DNA of 64,000 bases, from positions 1 to 64,000 of the forward strand of contig WHST01000004.1 in assembly GCA_009379955.1 (NCBI GenBank). Reading direction: 5' to 3'. The notes below the pieces were generated by a model. The model did not search any database and was not told the DNA's origin. It saw only the letters and a list, made by a program, of their open reading frames with translations. Below, piece after piece: positions 1 through 8,481 of the stretch. The stretch is from Streptosporangiales bacterium. Its GTDB lineage: Bacteria > Actinomycetota > Actinomycetes > Streptosporangiales > WHST01. The first letter of the stretch is position 1; each line of letters opens with the position of its first letter. A program made the translations under genes and the position numbers.

Positions 1-604
1 AGCAGACCGATGCGTTCCTCGACACCGCCATCGACGATCCCTGGTATCCGGTGTAGGCGAGCGTCGCGGCGAGGGATGTGGCCTGCGCTGGTCCGACGTC
101 GACCTGACCGACGGACGGCTGTGGGTGCGGCAGCAGGTCATCTCGGTCGCCGGGCAGCTGCACGTGACCGTGCCGAAGACGCCCGCCGGCCGCCGCCAGG
201 TAGCGCTCGACGCTGGTACCGTCCGAGTGCTCGCCAGGCACCGCAAGGCCATGGCTGGGTACGACTCGGACTTGGTGTTCTGCGCGCCGGACGGCGACCT
301 GCTGATACCCGACCTGGTCACAAGACGGCTCCGTGCCTTGGCGGAACAGGTCGGCCTGCCGCCGGTGCGGCTGCACGGGTTACGGCACGACGCCGCCACG
401 TTGCTGCTGGCCGCTGGTACGGAGATGAAGGTGGTCCAGGAACGACTCGGGCACACCCGCTACGCGACGACGGCGGACTTCTACACGACCGTGCTGCCCA
501 GCCTGGATCGCAATGCGGCTGAGGCCGCCGCGGCGCTGGTACCCCCGTCGCGCGGCGTGAAGGAAGTGTGGAACCACACCGGAACCACACACGTGACGGG
601 CTAG
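1..604 (+). pseudogene. Tyrosine recombinase (phage-type integrase) remnant, frameshifted and 5'-truncated
   Basis: C-terminal catalytic domain of a tyrosine site-specific recombinase. Seen in frame from about base 57: the Arg-I box (RRGEGCGLRW), a beta-hairpin lysine (VPKTPAG), the HGLRH box, LGH and the nucleophile tyrosine in DFYTTV. The preceding piece (DAFLDTAIDDPWYPV) lies in another frame and ends at a TAG at 54-56. About ten codons that normally join these two segments are missing, so a small deletion with a frame change has broken the gene. The N-terminal arm-binding domain lies outside the window, if it exists. A GTG at 125 could start an open frame but would leave out the Arg-I box. 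The gene ends 54 bp from the 3' end of tRNA-Arg, the usual place for an integrase of a tRNA-targeting element. Confidence 0.8.
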
Positions 605-612
605 AGACGACG

Positions 613-643
613 CTGGCCTGGGCGGCGTAAACGCCCAGGCCAG
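613..643. terminator. Perfect 12-bp hairpin between integrase remnant and tRNA-Arg
   Basis: Arms CTGGCCTGGGCG (613-624) and CGCCCAGGCCAG (632-643) are exact reverse complements around a 7-nt loop. The hairpin lies between two convergent genes, so it could stop transcription from both sides. There is no T-run, as is common in GC-rich actinobacteria. Confidence 0.65.
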
Positions 644-657
644 AACGGTTCGGTGAG

Positions 658-730
658 CGCGCTCGGAGGGATTCGAACCCCCAACCTTCTGATCCGTAGT
701 CAGATGCTCTATCCGTTGAGCTACGAGCGC
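658..730 (-). tRNA. tRNA-Arg, anticodon ACG
   Basis: On the minus strand the sequence folds as a cloverleaf. The acceptor stem is GCGCTCG/CGAGCGC, the D arm contains GCTCAACGGATAGAGC, the anticodon stem is TCTGA/TCAGA with loop CTACGGA (anticodon ACG, read as ICG), and the T arm contains GGTTCGAATCC. The discriminator base is G and CCA is not encoded. It reads the CGN arginine codons. Its 3' end faces the integrase remnant. Confidence 0.95.
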
Positions 731-782
731 AGACGCAAGTGTCGATTGTAGCGGGTACGTCTCGACACCGGTCAGCGGATTG

Positions 783-2372
783 TCAGGTCGTCACCGCCGC
801 CGGCGCCTGAGTCGGGGCGTCGGTCGACACCTCGGACGCGCCCGTTGCCGGGAGGTGCTTGAGGGTGACGGCCGCGAGGACGGCCAGGGCCAGGAGGGTG
901 ACTGCGCTCACCGCCATCGTGATGCCCATGGCCGTCGTGAACGTCGCCTGCGCGGTCACCAGCAGGGCGCGGCCGGCGGCCTCGGGCAGGGTGTCGGCGA
1001 CCCAGGCGGCGCCGGCGATGCTCTCCCTCGCGGTGCCGACCATGTCGGCCGGCACCGCGCCGGGGATGCCGTCGGCGAGCAGCGTGCGGTAGATCCCGGC
1101 GGCGAGACTGCCGACGCCGGCCAGGCCGAACGCCATGCCGAGCTCCTGGCTCGTCTCGGAGATCGACGACGCCGATCCTGCCTGCTCCGGCGGGGCGGAT
1201 CCGATCACCAGGCCGACGCCGAGTCCGCCGGGCAGGCCCATCCCGAAGAGCGCCAGGGTGAAGCCGCCGATCACGAGTGCGAGGCCGTTGTCGGCGACAC
1301 CGGCGACCACGAGGAGGCCGGCCGCGGCGACGACCATGCCGAGCGCCATCACGTACCCCGGACGCATGCGCTGGGCGAGGGCCGGGCCGGTCATGATGCC
1401 GCCGAGCATCGCGACGGTCGCGGGCAAGGTCGCCAGTCCGGCGAGCAGTGGTGCGAGGCCCTGGACGAGCTGGAGGTACTGGGTGACGAGCAGGAAGGTG
1501 CCGCCCATCACGATCCCGCCGAGGAGCATGACCACGAGCACGGCGCTGAACGAGCGGTGGCGGAACAGGCCCAGGTCGAGCAGCGGGTCGGTCAGCCGGC
1601 GCTGCCTGGCCACGAACGCGATCCCCATGACGACGCCCGCCACGATGGTCCCGACCGCGATCGGCTGCACGCCGTCCTTGGCGAGGTCCTTGAGGCCGTA
1701 GACGAACGGCAGGATCGCGGCGAGTGACAGCGCCACACTGAGTGGGTCGATGCGGCCCGCGGCCGCATTGCGGGACTCGGGCACCAGTCGGGGAGCCGCG
1801 AGCAGCAACACGGCCATCACCGGGACGCCGATGAGGAACACCGAGCCCCACCAGAAGAACGCGAGCAGCGCGCCGCCGATCACCGGGCCGAGCGCGCCAC
1901 CGACCATGATGCAGCTGAACAGCGCGGCGATCGCCGTGCCGCGTTGCCGCGGATCCGTGAACAGGGTGCTCACGAGGGCGAGTGCCGACGGCATCAGCGT
2001 CGCGCCGGCGATCCCGAGCAGCACCCGGGCCGCGATGAGCATGCCGGGGCTGACCGAGAACGCCGCGACGATCGAGGCGACGCCGAACGCCGCCGCGCCG
2101 ATGAGCAGGACGCGCCGTCGCCCGATCCGGTCGCCGAGCGTGCCCATGGTCACCAGGAACCCGGCGACCATGAAGCCGTAGATGTCGGTGATCCAGAGCT
2201 GCTCGACGCCGCTCGCGCCGAGGTGCGCGCTGAGTTCGGGCAGGGCGACGAGGAGGACGCTGAGGTCGAGTGACACCAGCAGGGCCGGGAGCGCGAGCAC
2301 GGCGAGCCCGAGCCACGCGCGTCCCGCAGATGACACGGTGTCGGGGGCTGCTGACGTGTTCATGGTGGTCAT
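783..2372 (-). CDS. MFS drug exporter, DHA2 (14-TMS) family
   Basis: Predicted proton-driven multidrug exporter in the cytoplasmic membrane, 529 aa. Hydrophobic segments run through the whole protein in the 14-helix pattern of the DHA2 family (SmvA/EmrB-like). The loop after helix 2 carries MFS motif A (GTLGDRIGRRR, residues about 70-80). The ATG at 2372 was chosen because GAGGAG lies about 10 nt upstream; a second ATG at 2363 is possible, and a longer frame back to 2522 overlaps the upstream gene and has no family resemblance. It is the third gene of an operon after an ArsR-like regulator and an SRPBCC protein, 29 bp behind the latter. Regulator and context suggest an inducible resistance or efflux unit. 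The substrate is unknown. Confidence 0.88.
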   Translation of the reverse strand: MTTMNTSAAPDTVSSAGRAWLGLAVLALPALLVSLDLSVLLVALPELSAHLGASGVEQLWITDIYGFMVAGFLVTMGTLGDRIGRRRVLLIGAAAFGVASIVAAFSVSPGMLIAARVLLGIAGATLMPSALALVSTLFTDPRQRGTAIAALFSCIMVGGALGPVIGGALLAFFWWGSVFLIGVPVMAVLLLAAPRLVPESRNAAAGRIDPLSVALSLAAILPFVYGLKDLAKDGVQPIAVGTIVAGVVMGIAFVARQRRLTDPLLDLGLFRHRSFSAVLVVMLLGGIVMGGTFLLVTQYLQLVQGLAPLLAGLATLPATVAMLGGIMTGPALAQRMRPGYVMALGMVVAAAGLLVVAGVADNGLALVIGGFTLALFGMGLPGGLGVGLVIGSAPPEQAGSASSISETSQELGMAFGLAGVGSLAAGIYRTLLADGIPGAVPADMVGTARESIAGAAWVADTLPEAAGRALLVTAQATFTTAMGITMAVSAVTLLALAVLAAVTLKHLPATGASEVSTDAPTQAPAAVTT

Positions 2373-2401
2373 CTCCGTCTCCTCAGTTTCGTGCCGGGGC
2401 G

Positions 2402-3211
2402 TCAGACGCCGGGCGCGGTGGTCGGGAAGTGCTCGCTCATCCAGGCCCGCCAGGCGCTTTCCTCGCGCGTCGCGGTGCCGGTGGTGTCGTCGCCGAACAA
2501 CGAGAGGTGGACCTCGGTCCATGGGCTCGCGCCGTACGTGGCGATCGATGCGAGCCCGGGTGCGGGCTCGTCGATCCGCAGGAGCAGGTCGCTGCGGTGC
2601 ACGCCGGGCCGTACCTGCTCCACGACCCCCGCGAGCCGCGGGACCCCTGGCCCGTTCGTGTCGGCCGGCTCACCGGACGACACCCCGTCGAGGCCCAGGG
2701 TCGTGAGCAGCTCACGCCAGGCCTGCTGCTGTGTCCCGCTCGCCCGACCGAACGCTCGCAGGGATGCGCCGTGCCACCCGGCGAAGTGCGTGAGGTAGAG
2801 CCGCAGGCTCTCCAGCGCCGTCCGCATGCCCTCGGCGAGGCCGTCGAGCTCGTCGTCCCACGTCTCGCCCTCGCCGAACCCGCTCATCACCATGCGCACG
2901 GCGCAGGTGCCGCCGTCGCGTGCGCGGACGATCCACTCGGTGGCGAGGGCGCCGGCGTCCCCGCCCGCGCGCCAGGACGTCTCGGTGACGAACCGGTGCG
3001 GTGGATCCCAGCCGGTGACCGTCCCCGGCTCGCTGAAGCCCGATCCCATGTCGAACGAGAACGCGCCGCCCTCATGCTCCTCGACGCGCGTCGGGTGCAA
3101 CCACGCGCTGATGCCGGGACCCGTGGCGATCGCCTCCCAGACCTGTTCTGGCGTGCCGGGCACCTCGACCTCGAGGTCGAGGGCGCAGTGTCGGCGGTCG
3201 GGGCTGTTCAT
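2402..3211 (-). CDS. SRPBCC (AHSA1/START-like) domain protein
   Basis: Protein of 269 aa whose first ~150 residues match the Bet v1-like AHSA1 ligand-binding fold: an N-terminal beta-strand (ALDLEVEVPGTPEQVWEAI), then WLHP, GGAFSFDMG and the W-D-P-P-H-R-F turn. The C-terminal ~120 residues look like a second, weaker domain. Such proteins bind small hydrophobic ligands, and in actinobacteria they often sit beside ArsR-type regulators. The ATG overlaps the stop of the upstream regulator by 4 bp (ATGA), so translation is coupled. Its exact role is unknown; it may sense or sequester the compound exported by the downstream MFS protein. Confidence 0.8.
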   Translation of the reverse strand: MNSPDRRHCALDLEVEVPGTPEQVWEAIATGPGISAWLHPTRVEEHEGGAFSFDMGSGFSEPGTVTGWDPPHRFVTETSWRAGGDAGALATEWIVRARDGGTCAVRMVMSGFGEGETWDDELDGLAEGMRTALESLRLYLTHFAGWHGASLRAFGRASGTQQQAWRELLTTLGLDGVSSGEPADTNGPGVPRLAGVVEQVRPGVHRSDLLLRIDEPAPGLASIATYGASPWTEVHLSLFGDDTTGTATREESAWRAWMSEHFPTTAPGV

Positions 3212-3810
3212 GAGGTCTCCTCGTCGGTCTCCGGGGAGGGCACGGGGTGGGCGGCCACGACGAGGCGGTGCGTGCGCCCCGCGGGTGCCGACGCGTCGTG
3301 GTAGCGCGCGGTCAGTGCGGTCACGGCCTCGCTGAGCTCGTCGGCGAACGCAGCGCGTTCGGTGGTGGAGCGGAAGCGGATCACGGTGTCGATGGTCAGT
3401 GTCGCCAGTCGCTTGTCCTGGCGCTCGGCCCTGCGGGCCATCGCCGCGACCTCGCGGATGATGCGCGCGGCCACGGCGATCAGATAGCGCCCGGACATCC
3501 GGTCGGACACGCGACGGGGGTCGCTGGCTGCGTCGCCGAGGGCCGCCGGGGACACGACGTACGACGACGCCGTCGCGACGAGTAGCCGCTCGGTGAGCCC
3601 GCCCCAGCGGCGCTCCCGCACCTGCTCGACGAGGCCGTGGGCCTCGAGCGAGCGCAGGTGGTAGTTGATCTTCTGCCGACTCAGCCCGGTGCGCGCGGCC
3701 AGCGTGGCGGCGGACCCCGGCTCGACGAGAGCGGCGAGCAGGCGTGCCCGCACGGGGTCGAGCGCCACGACCGCGGCGGCCGGGTCATCGATCACTTCGA
3801 CATCGAACAT
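3208..3810 (-). CDS. ArsR-like winged-helix transcriptional regulator
   Basis: DNA-binding regulator of about 200 aa. The N-terminal part holds a winged helix-turn-helix (LAARTGLSRQKINYHLRSLE, then a wing ending near GLVEQV). The remainder is an alpha/beta effector region rich in acidic and basic residues. The ATG at 3810 was preferred over an upstream TTG at 3846 because the TTG lies inside a perfect palindrome. A TTGACA at 3846-3841 plus a 17-nt spacer would also place transcription initiation almost exactly on this ATG, giving a leaderless message. First gene of the regulator-SRPBCC-MFS operon; probably autoregulated. Confidence 0.85.
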   Translation of the reverse strand: MFDVEVIDDPAAAVVALDPVRARLLAALVEPGSAATLAARTGLSRQKINYHLRSLEAHGLVEQVRERRWGGLTERLLVATASSYVVSPAALGDAASDPRRVSDRMSGRYLIAVAARIIREVAAMARRAERQDKRLATLTIDTVIRFRSTTERAAFADELSEAVTALTARYHDASAPAGRTHRLVVAAHPVPSPETDEETS

Positions 3811-3826
3811 GTGCGCAAGCAGACCA

Positions 3827-3846
3827 TTGACAAGAATAGTTGTCAA
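3827..3846. promoter_or_regulatory. Palindromic operator TTGACAA-N6-TTGTCAA overlapping a -35 element
   Basis: Perfect 7-bp inverted repeat (3827-3833 and 3840-3846) with a 6-bp spacer, in an AT-richer pocket just upstream of the ArsR-like gene. On the minus strand the outer arm is also a consensus -35 (TTGACA). A repressor bound here would block the promoter, so autoregulation is likely. Confidence 0.7.
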
Positions 3847-3905
3847 GGGCTGACCTGCAGGGCAGACCCGCGGTTGTGAGCCGCCTCAGCGGTGAGCGAG
3901 GTCGC

Positions 3906-6005
3906 TCAGCACTGCTCGCCTCGCGCGGTGACGGTCGTGATCTCTGACATGCGCTCGGTGATCTCGGCGGGGTCGTCGAGCTCCCCGTAGGCGAGATCCT
4001 GAAGGGTCAGCAGGACGTTGTGCCCGTTTCCGGCCTGCCCCGACGCGATCGCATCGACGACGTCGTCGGGCGATTCCGCCGCGGCGATGTGCAGGCTCCG
4101 GGCGGCGGAGGCGTCGCCCGGAGCCGCCGAACCGGTGATATCGGCCAGGTCGCCGCCGTCGCGGTGGTCCCCGAGATAGTCCGCGATCTCCTCGGGGGTG
4201 GCCTCGCTCCCGAAGATCCGATCCGCGGTGCTCAGGTCGCTGTCGTTGACGCGGTCGGTGACGACCTGGAGGGCTTGGTCGCGGATCTCCTCGACCTGAG
4301 CGTCGTCGAAGGTCAGTGTGACGTCGGAGTCGCCGTCGATCCCGCTGGTGTCGGTACCCGACGCATCCAGGAACCCACGCACGTAGTCGTCGTCGATGCC
4401 TCTGAGATGGAGCGCATGTGTCGTGTCGACGACCTCGCCCTGCGCGTCCTCCTCGACCGTGGAGACCTGGGTGACACCGTCGTTCCTGCTGACCTGTGAG
4501 TAGTCGATGGTGCCATCGGCGTGCTGGGTGGTCTGCATCTGTGCCTCGGTGTCGAGCTGCTCGGCGGACAGCGAGAACCGACCGAGCCGCGCCTCGAACG
4601 CCGACGAGTTGGTCGAGGTCGTCAGGTCGGAGATCGTCTCGTCGGCCGTGCCGTCCGCGCCGCTCGCCGGCAGCTCCCCGGTGACCAGGAACCGTTGGTA
4701 CGCGTCCCAGCCGGCAGGCGTGGTGACGTCGACGTCGACCGTCCTGAGCCTGCCGTCGGTGAACGACGAGGAGGCGCCGATGCCGATGTACGCCTTGTCG
4801 AAGCCGATGCCGACGCCTCCAGACCTGCTGATGACGTCCTCGTCGCCGACGCTGATGCGCATCGTGCCGTCACCCAGAGCCTCGATGCTCGAGCTGACCC
4901 GCTCGCCCTCCCGGTAGCCGAGGCTGGTCTGGAGGGCGCCGTACGCGACCGCGAGTCCGCTGCCGGTGTAGTCCTCTTCGCCGAGGGTGATCGCCGCGCC
5001 GGGCGGGATCGACCGCGGATCGATCGGGCTGACCGGGTCCTCCCCCGCGTCGGCGATCGCGTCGGCGGTCGTCGGATCGGTCGTGACCGAGTAGGTCATC
5101 TCGGTGCCCGAGTAGGAGCTCGGGACGATCCCCAGACTCTTCAGCCGCGCGACGACCTCCGTGTTCATCCGGACGTCGGCGGACACGCTGACCGTGACCT
5201 TGGCGGCCCCCGAGCCGTCGAGGGAGCAGGAGCCCTTGCTCGCCGTGTACGTGGTGACCGTGGAGTACGGACCGGCTCCGGTGGAGTTCGAGACCGAGTA
5301 CGAGCCCGGCCACGGCAGGAGGTAGGCGATCTCCCTGCCGTTGCCGATGGCCGGCCCCTGGGTCGGGTAGGCGGCGCCCTCGATGAGGGGCATGGGGGTC
5401 GTGGACGACCAGTAGGCTCGCGCGTTGGCGGCGAGAGCGACGTCGACGACGGCGGCCACGTACTCGGACGCGTTACCGCGCAGCGCGGTGGCGTCGGCCG
5501 TGTCGCTGAACCGCACCGTGCTCGCGGAGATCCGGTCGAGCAGCGTCGTTGCCACGGTGTCCGCCTGCGCGGCGAATACCACCGCGCCCCTGGCCGCGTT
5601 CGTGATGCGCGGGCCGTCGAGTGGTGAGAGTGAGGTCAGACCCTCGCCCGAGAGTGTGAGGTCGTCGTCGAGGGTGACACCCAGGTGCTCCGCCTCCCGC
5701 ACCGCGGACCGCAGCATGCCTTGCGCGCTGTCCAGGGCCGCTGCCAGCGCCGAGACGATCTCCCTCGCCGCCGACATGCGGAGCGCGCTGATGCTCAGCG
5801 CACTGGTGTTGATCGAGACGGTGGTCAACGCCGCGGGTTGACCCTCACCGGTCCATGCCGCTCCGCCGGCGAGAGGCGACTGGACCTCGTCGGTGACCCT
5901 CGTGCAGCCCTCGCCGAAGTGCCGGTGAGCCCCACCGAACGACTCAGCGACCTGGTGCAACGCGGAGACGTCGACGTTCAGCAGGCTCGACACTGTGAGA
6001 CCCAT
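3906..6005 (-). CDS. Large WXG-like secreted protein, candidate T7SS substrate
   Basis: Protein of 699 aa without a Sec signal peptide. The first ~200 residues are helical and alanine-rich, begin with a helix containing ALHQVAESFGG, and contain a W-x-G turn (AAWTGEGQPA, about residue 50), as in WXG100/LXG-type proteins. Residues ~230-700 are Ser/Thr/Asp/Gly-rich, without a recognised catalytic motif or toxin domain, and end in cysteine. It starts 12 bp after a small gene of similar type; GAAGGTGG supplies the ribosome-binding site. The two form the end of a minus-strand block separated from tctA by a hairpin. Secretion through the T7SS is inferred. Its function is unknown. Confidence 0.6.
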   Translation of the reverse strand: MGLTVSSLLNVDVSALHQVAESFGGAHRHFGEGCTRVTDEVQSPLAGGAAWTGEGQPAALTTVSINTSALSISALRMSAAREIVSALAAALDSAQGMLRSAVREAEHLGVTLDDDLTLSGEGLTSLSPLDGPRITNAARGAVVFAAQADTVATTLLDRISASTVRFSDTADATALRGNASEYVAAVVDVALAANARAYWSSTTPMPLIEGAAYPTQGPAIGNGREIAYLLPWPGSYSVSNSTGAGPYSTVTTYTASKGSCSLDGSGAAKVTVSVSADVRMNTEVVARLKSLGIVPSSYSGTEMTYSVTTDPTTADAIADAGEDPVSPIDPRSIPPGAAITLGEEDYTGSGLAVAYGALQTSLGYREGERVSSSIEALGDGTMRISVGDEDVISRSGGVGIGFDKAYIGIGASSSFTDGRLRTVDVDVTTPAGWDAYQRFLVTGELPASGADGTADETISDLTTSTNSSAFEARLGRFSLSAEQLDTEAQMQTTQHADGTIDYSQVSRNDGVTQVSTVEEDAQGEVVDTTHALHLRGIDDDYVRGFLDASGTDTSGIDGDSDVTLTFDDAQVEEIRDQALQVVTDRVNDSDLSTADRIFGSEATPEEIADYLGDHRDGGDLADITGSAAPGDASAARSLHIAAAESPDDVVDAIASGQAGNGHNVLLTLQDLAYGELDDPAEITERMSEITTVTARGEQC

Positions 6006-6017
6006 GCGCCGCCACCT

Positions 6018-6332
6018 TCAGAGGACGGTGACCGGTGAGTGCCGGAACAGGCCCGCACTCACGGTGTCCGTGGCGTCGTAGGTGTTCGCCGTCTGCACGA
6101 GCTTGCCGCCGACGCTCTCGACCGCCGCCGACGCCGTTATGCCGTTCGCACGCCAGTAGGTGAGGCAGAACGTCAGTGATCCGTACGCTGCCAGGCCCTC
6201 GATATTCGCCGCACCGACGAGATCCTCACCGTCGGCGAGCCTGCCGTCGACCTTGCGGAGCACCGACGCGCCGATGTCGCCGGCCGCCTTGCCCATCGCC
6301 GTGACCGCCGGTGGACGCATGGTGACACTCAT
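6018..6332 (-). CDS. Small EspC/WXG100-like protein, putative T7SS partner
   Basis: Protein of 104 aa, helical at both ends, resembling EspC-type/WXG100-like small proteins that pair with larger T7SS substrates. It has no signal peptide and no cysteine pair. The ATG at 6332 follows GAAGGGA at a normal distance; longer in-frame upstream extensions run through tctA on the same strand and are not coding. It sits 12 bp before the 699-aa WXG-like protein, so the two are probably co-translated and may form a complex. The family assignment is tentative because the central turn lacks a clear W-x-G (it has YWRANG). Confidence 0.5.
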   Translation of the reverse strand: MSVTMRPPAVTAMGKAAGDIGASVLRKVDGRLADGEDLVGAANIEGLAAYGSLTFCLTYWRANGITASAAVESVGGKLVQTANTYDATDTVSAGLFRHSPVTVL

Positions 6333-6380
6333 GAGGCGTTCCCTTCGCGAGGCACGTGAACGGAGGCCTGCGACGCTCGA

Positions 6381-6416
6381 GCGGTGACCGCGGTTCCCGC
6401 CCGCGGGGGTCACCGC
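6381..6416 (-). terminator. Hairpin at the end of tctA
   Basis: GCGGTGACC (6381-6389) pairs perfectly with GGTCACCGC (6408-6416). The loop contains a second CCGCGG-type pairing. The upstream arm overlaps the tctA stop codon. It probably ends the tct operon before the small T7SS-type gene. Confidence 0.5.
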
Positions 6417-7951
6417 TTCGACAGCACGCGTGGTTCGTCGTCCGGTGCCTGGCGGCGCCTGCGGCGGACGAACGACGTCAGGACCGGCGCGACGCACAGC
6501 GCCAGCAGGACGAACAGCAGGGTGAGCGACACCGGCCGCTGGACGAAGATGCCGAAGCTGCCGTGGGAGATGATCATGCTCTGCCGCAGCGTCTCCTCGG
6601 CCATCGGGCCGAGGACGAGCGCGATCACGGTCGCCGCGGGCGAGAGCCCGAACCGGCGCATCAGGAAGCCGAGGACTCCGCAGCCGAGCATGATGCCGAC
6701 CTCGACGATGCTCGCGTTGATGCTGAACGTCCCGAGCACGCACAGCACGACGATGATCGGTGCGAGGTAGCGGAACGGCACCCGTGCGATGCTCGCGAAC
6801 AGTGGGATGCAGAAGATGTTGACGACGAGCAGCATCACGTTGCCGAGGTACATGCTGCCGATGAGGCCCCAGGCGAACTCCGGGTTCTGTTCCATCAGCA
6901 GCGGCCCCGGCTGCAGTCCCCACATGAGGAAGCCCCCGAGCAGGACGGCGGTCGACGCCGAGCCGGGGATGCCCAGGGTCAGCAGCGGCACCATCGCGCC
7001 CGCGGTGGCGGCGTTGTTGGCCGACTCGGGTCCCGCGAGCCCGGCCATCGCGCCCTTGCCGAAGCGTTCCGGGGTCTTCGAGACGGCCTTCTCCACGCTG
7101 TACGACATCAGCGAGGCGACCGTCGCACCCGCGCCCGGGGTGACGCCGGTGAAGAAGCCGAGGATCGAGCCGCGCACGATCGCCCAGCGCGACTCGACCC
7201 AGTCGGCCGCGGTCGGCCAGAAGCCGCGACGGCCCGTCCTGACACCGAAGTACGCGAGATTCTCCCGGTGCCCGCCCTGGTACAGCGTCCACAGCACCTC
7301 GCCCACGCCGAACAGGCCGATCGCGACGGGGACGAAGTCGATGCCGTTGATCAGCTCGGACGAGCCGAACGTGTAGCGCTGCGCGCCGCCGCCGATGTCG
7401 ATGCCGACCGTCGCCAGTGCGAAGCCGAACAGCGCCGAGATGACCCCGCGTACCTTGTTGCCGCTGATCACGACGAGCAGGGTCAGCAGCCCGGCGATCA
7501 CCACGAGGAAGAGCTCGGGCGGACCGAAGCTCGCCGCCACGCGCGCGGTCGCCGGCGCCGCGACGCTGAGCAGCACTGCCCCGATCGTGCCCGCGACGAA
7601 CGAGCCCACCGCCGCCACGACGAGTGCGGGTCCCGCACGTCCCGCCTTCGCCAGCGGATAGCCGTCGAACGTGCTCGCGACGGTCGCGGACTCGCCCGGG
7701 GTGTTGATGAGCACCGAGGTGATGGTGCCGCCGTACATCGCGCCGTAGTAGACGGCGGCGAGCATGACGATGGCGCCCGTCGGATCGAGCCCGAACGTCA
7801 GCGGCAGCAGGATCGCGAGCCCGGCCGACGGCCCGAGCCCGGGCATCACCCCGATGATCATCCCGATGCAGACCCCGGCCGTCAGCAGCAGCAGGTTGAC
7901 GGGCGACAGGACGCCGGCGATGCCGCCGAGGAGGTTTCCGAAGATGTCCAT
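6410..7951 (-). CDS. tctA: Tripartite tricarboxylate transporter, large membrane subunit TctA
   Basis: 513-aa integral membrane protein of the TctA family, the channel-forming subunit of secondary tripartite tricarboxylate (TTT) importers. About 12 hydrophobic helices are visible, with the conserved family motifs GVMPGLGPSAGLAILLPLTF near the N-terminus, YYGAMYGGTITSVLINTPGE around residue 70, and PGAGATVASLMSY plus LGIPGSASTAVLLGG in the second half. Length is typical. It is the last gene of the operon (CoA-transferase, crotonase, tctC, tctB, tctA), 29 bp after tctB. The substrate is likely a di- or tricarboxylate because the operon also encodes a CoA-transferase. Confidence 0.95.
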   Translation of the reverse strand: MDIFGNLLGGIAGVLSPVNLLLLTAGVCIGMIIGVMPGLGPSAGLAILLPLTFGLDPTGAIVMLAAVYYGAMYGGTITSVLINTPGESATVASTFDGYPLAKAGRAGPALVVAAVGSFVAGTIGAVLLSVAAPATARVAASFGPPELFLVVIAGLLTLLVVISGNKVRGVISALFGFALATVGIDIGGGAQRYTFGSSELINGIDFVPVAIGLFGVGEVLWTLYQGGHRENLAYFGVRTGRRGFWPTAADWVESRWAIVRGSILGFFTGVTPGAGATVASLMSYSVEKAVSKTPERFGKGAMAGLAGPESANNAATAGAMVPLLTLGIPGSASTAVLLGGFLMWGLQPGPLLMEQNPEFAWGLIGSMYLGNVMLLVVNIFCIPLFASIARVPFRYLAPIIVVLCVLGTFSINASIVEVGIMLGCGVLGFLMRRFGLSPAATVIALVLGPMAEETLRQSMIISHGSFGIFVQRPVSLTLLFVLLALCVAPVLTSFVRRRRRQAPDDEPRVLSKR

Positions 7952-7980
7952 CCGCTAGGCCTCCAGCAGTACGCGTCCGG

Positions 7981-8481
7981 TCAGAGCATCGGCAGCAGGC
8001 CCTTGGGCAGCCCCACGGAGAGGCCGACCTCGAGCAGCAGGTAGGCGGCGGCGGGCGTGCCGAGGCCGACGACGACGATGCGGACGGGATGTCGCCGGTC
8101 GAGCAGCCACAGCACGGTGACCATGAACAGGGCCGTGGCGAGCAGGGCACCGAGGGGCAGCAGGAGCACCACGTACGCGACGCCCGCGGCGACGACCAGC
8201 AGCATCGTGCGCACGTCCGTGGCCGTGCCGGCACCGTCTCCCGCGGACGGGTCGTCCTCGGTTGCCTTCTCCTTGGCCGGTCGTCGTTGTGCGCGCAGCG
8301 CCCACAACGCCGCCGCGGCGCACGCCACGAACGCGGCGCACCCGATGATGCGGGGGAAGAAGCCGGGACCGATCCGGCCGGCGTGGGTGCGCCACTCCAG
8401 GCCGAACGCGAGCACCGTGTAGCCGGCGAACAGCACCGCGAGGGCTCCGAGGAAGAGCGTCGCGGAGGGGATCCGGCTCAC
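7981..8481 (-). CDS. tctB: Tripartite tricarboxylate transporter, small membrane subunit TctB
   Basis: 166-aa membrane protein with four hydrophobic helices (about residues 5-25, 40-60, 90-125 and 130-155) separated by a charged loop (RPAKEKATEDD), the pattern of TctB. The start is GTG at 8481, overlapping the tctC stop as GTGA, so the two are translationally coupled; upstream in-frame codons belong to the tctC region. TctB is needed with TctA for transport, although its sequence is poorly conserved in the family; position and topology support the call. Confidence 0.88.
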   Translation of the reverse strand: MSRIPSATLFLGALAVLFAGYTVLAFGLEWRTHAGRIGPGFFPRIIGCAAFVACAAAALWALRAQRRPAKEKATEDDPSAGDGAGTATDVRTMLLVVAAGVAYVVLLLPLGALLATALFMVTVLWLLDRRHPVRIVVVGLGTPAAAYLLLEVGLSVGLPKGLLPML

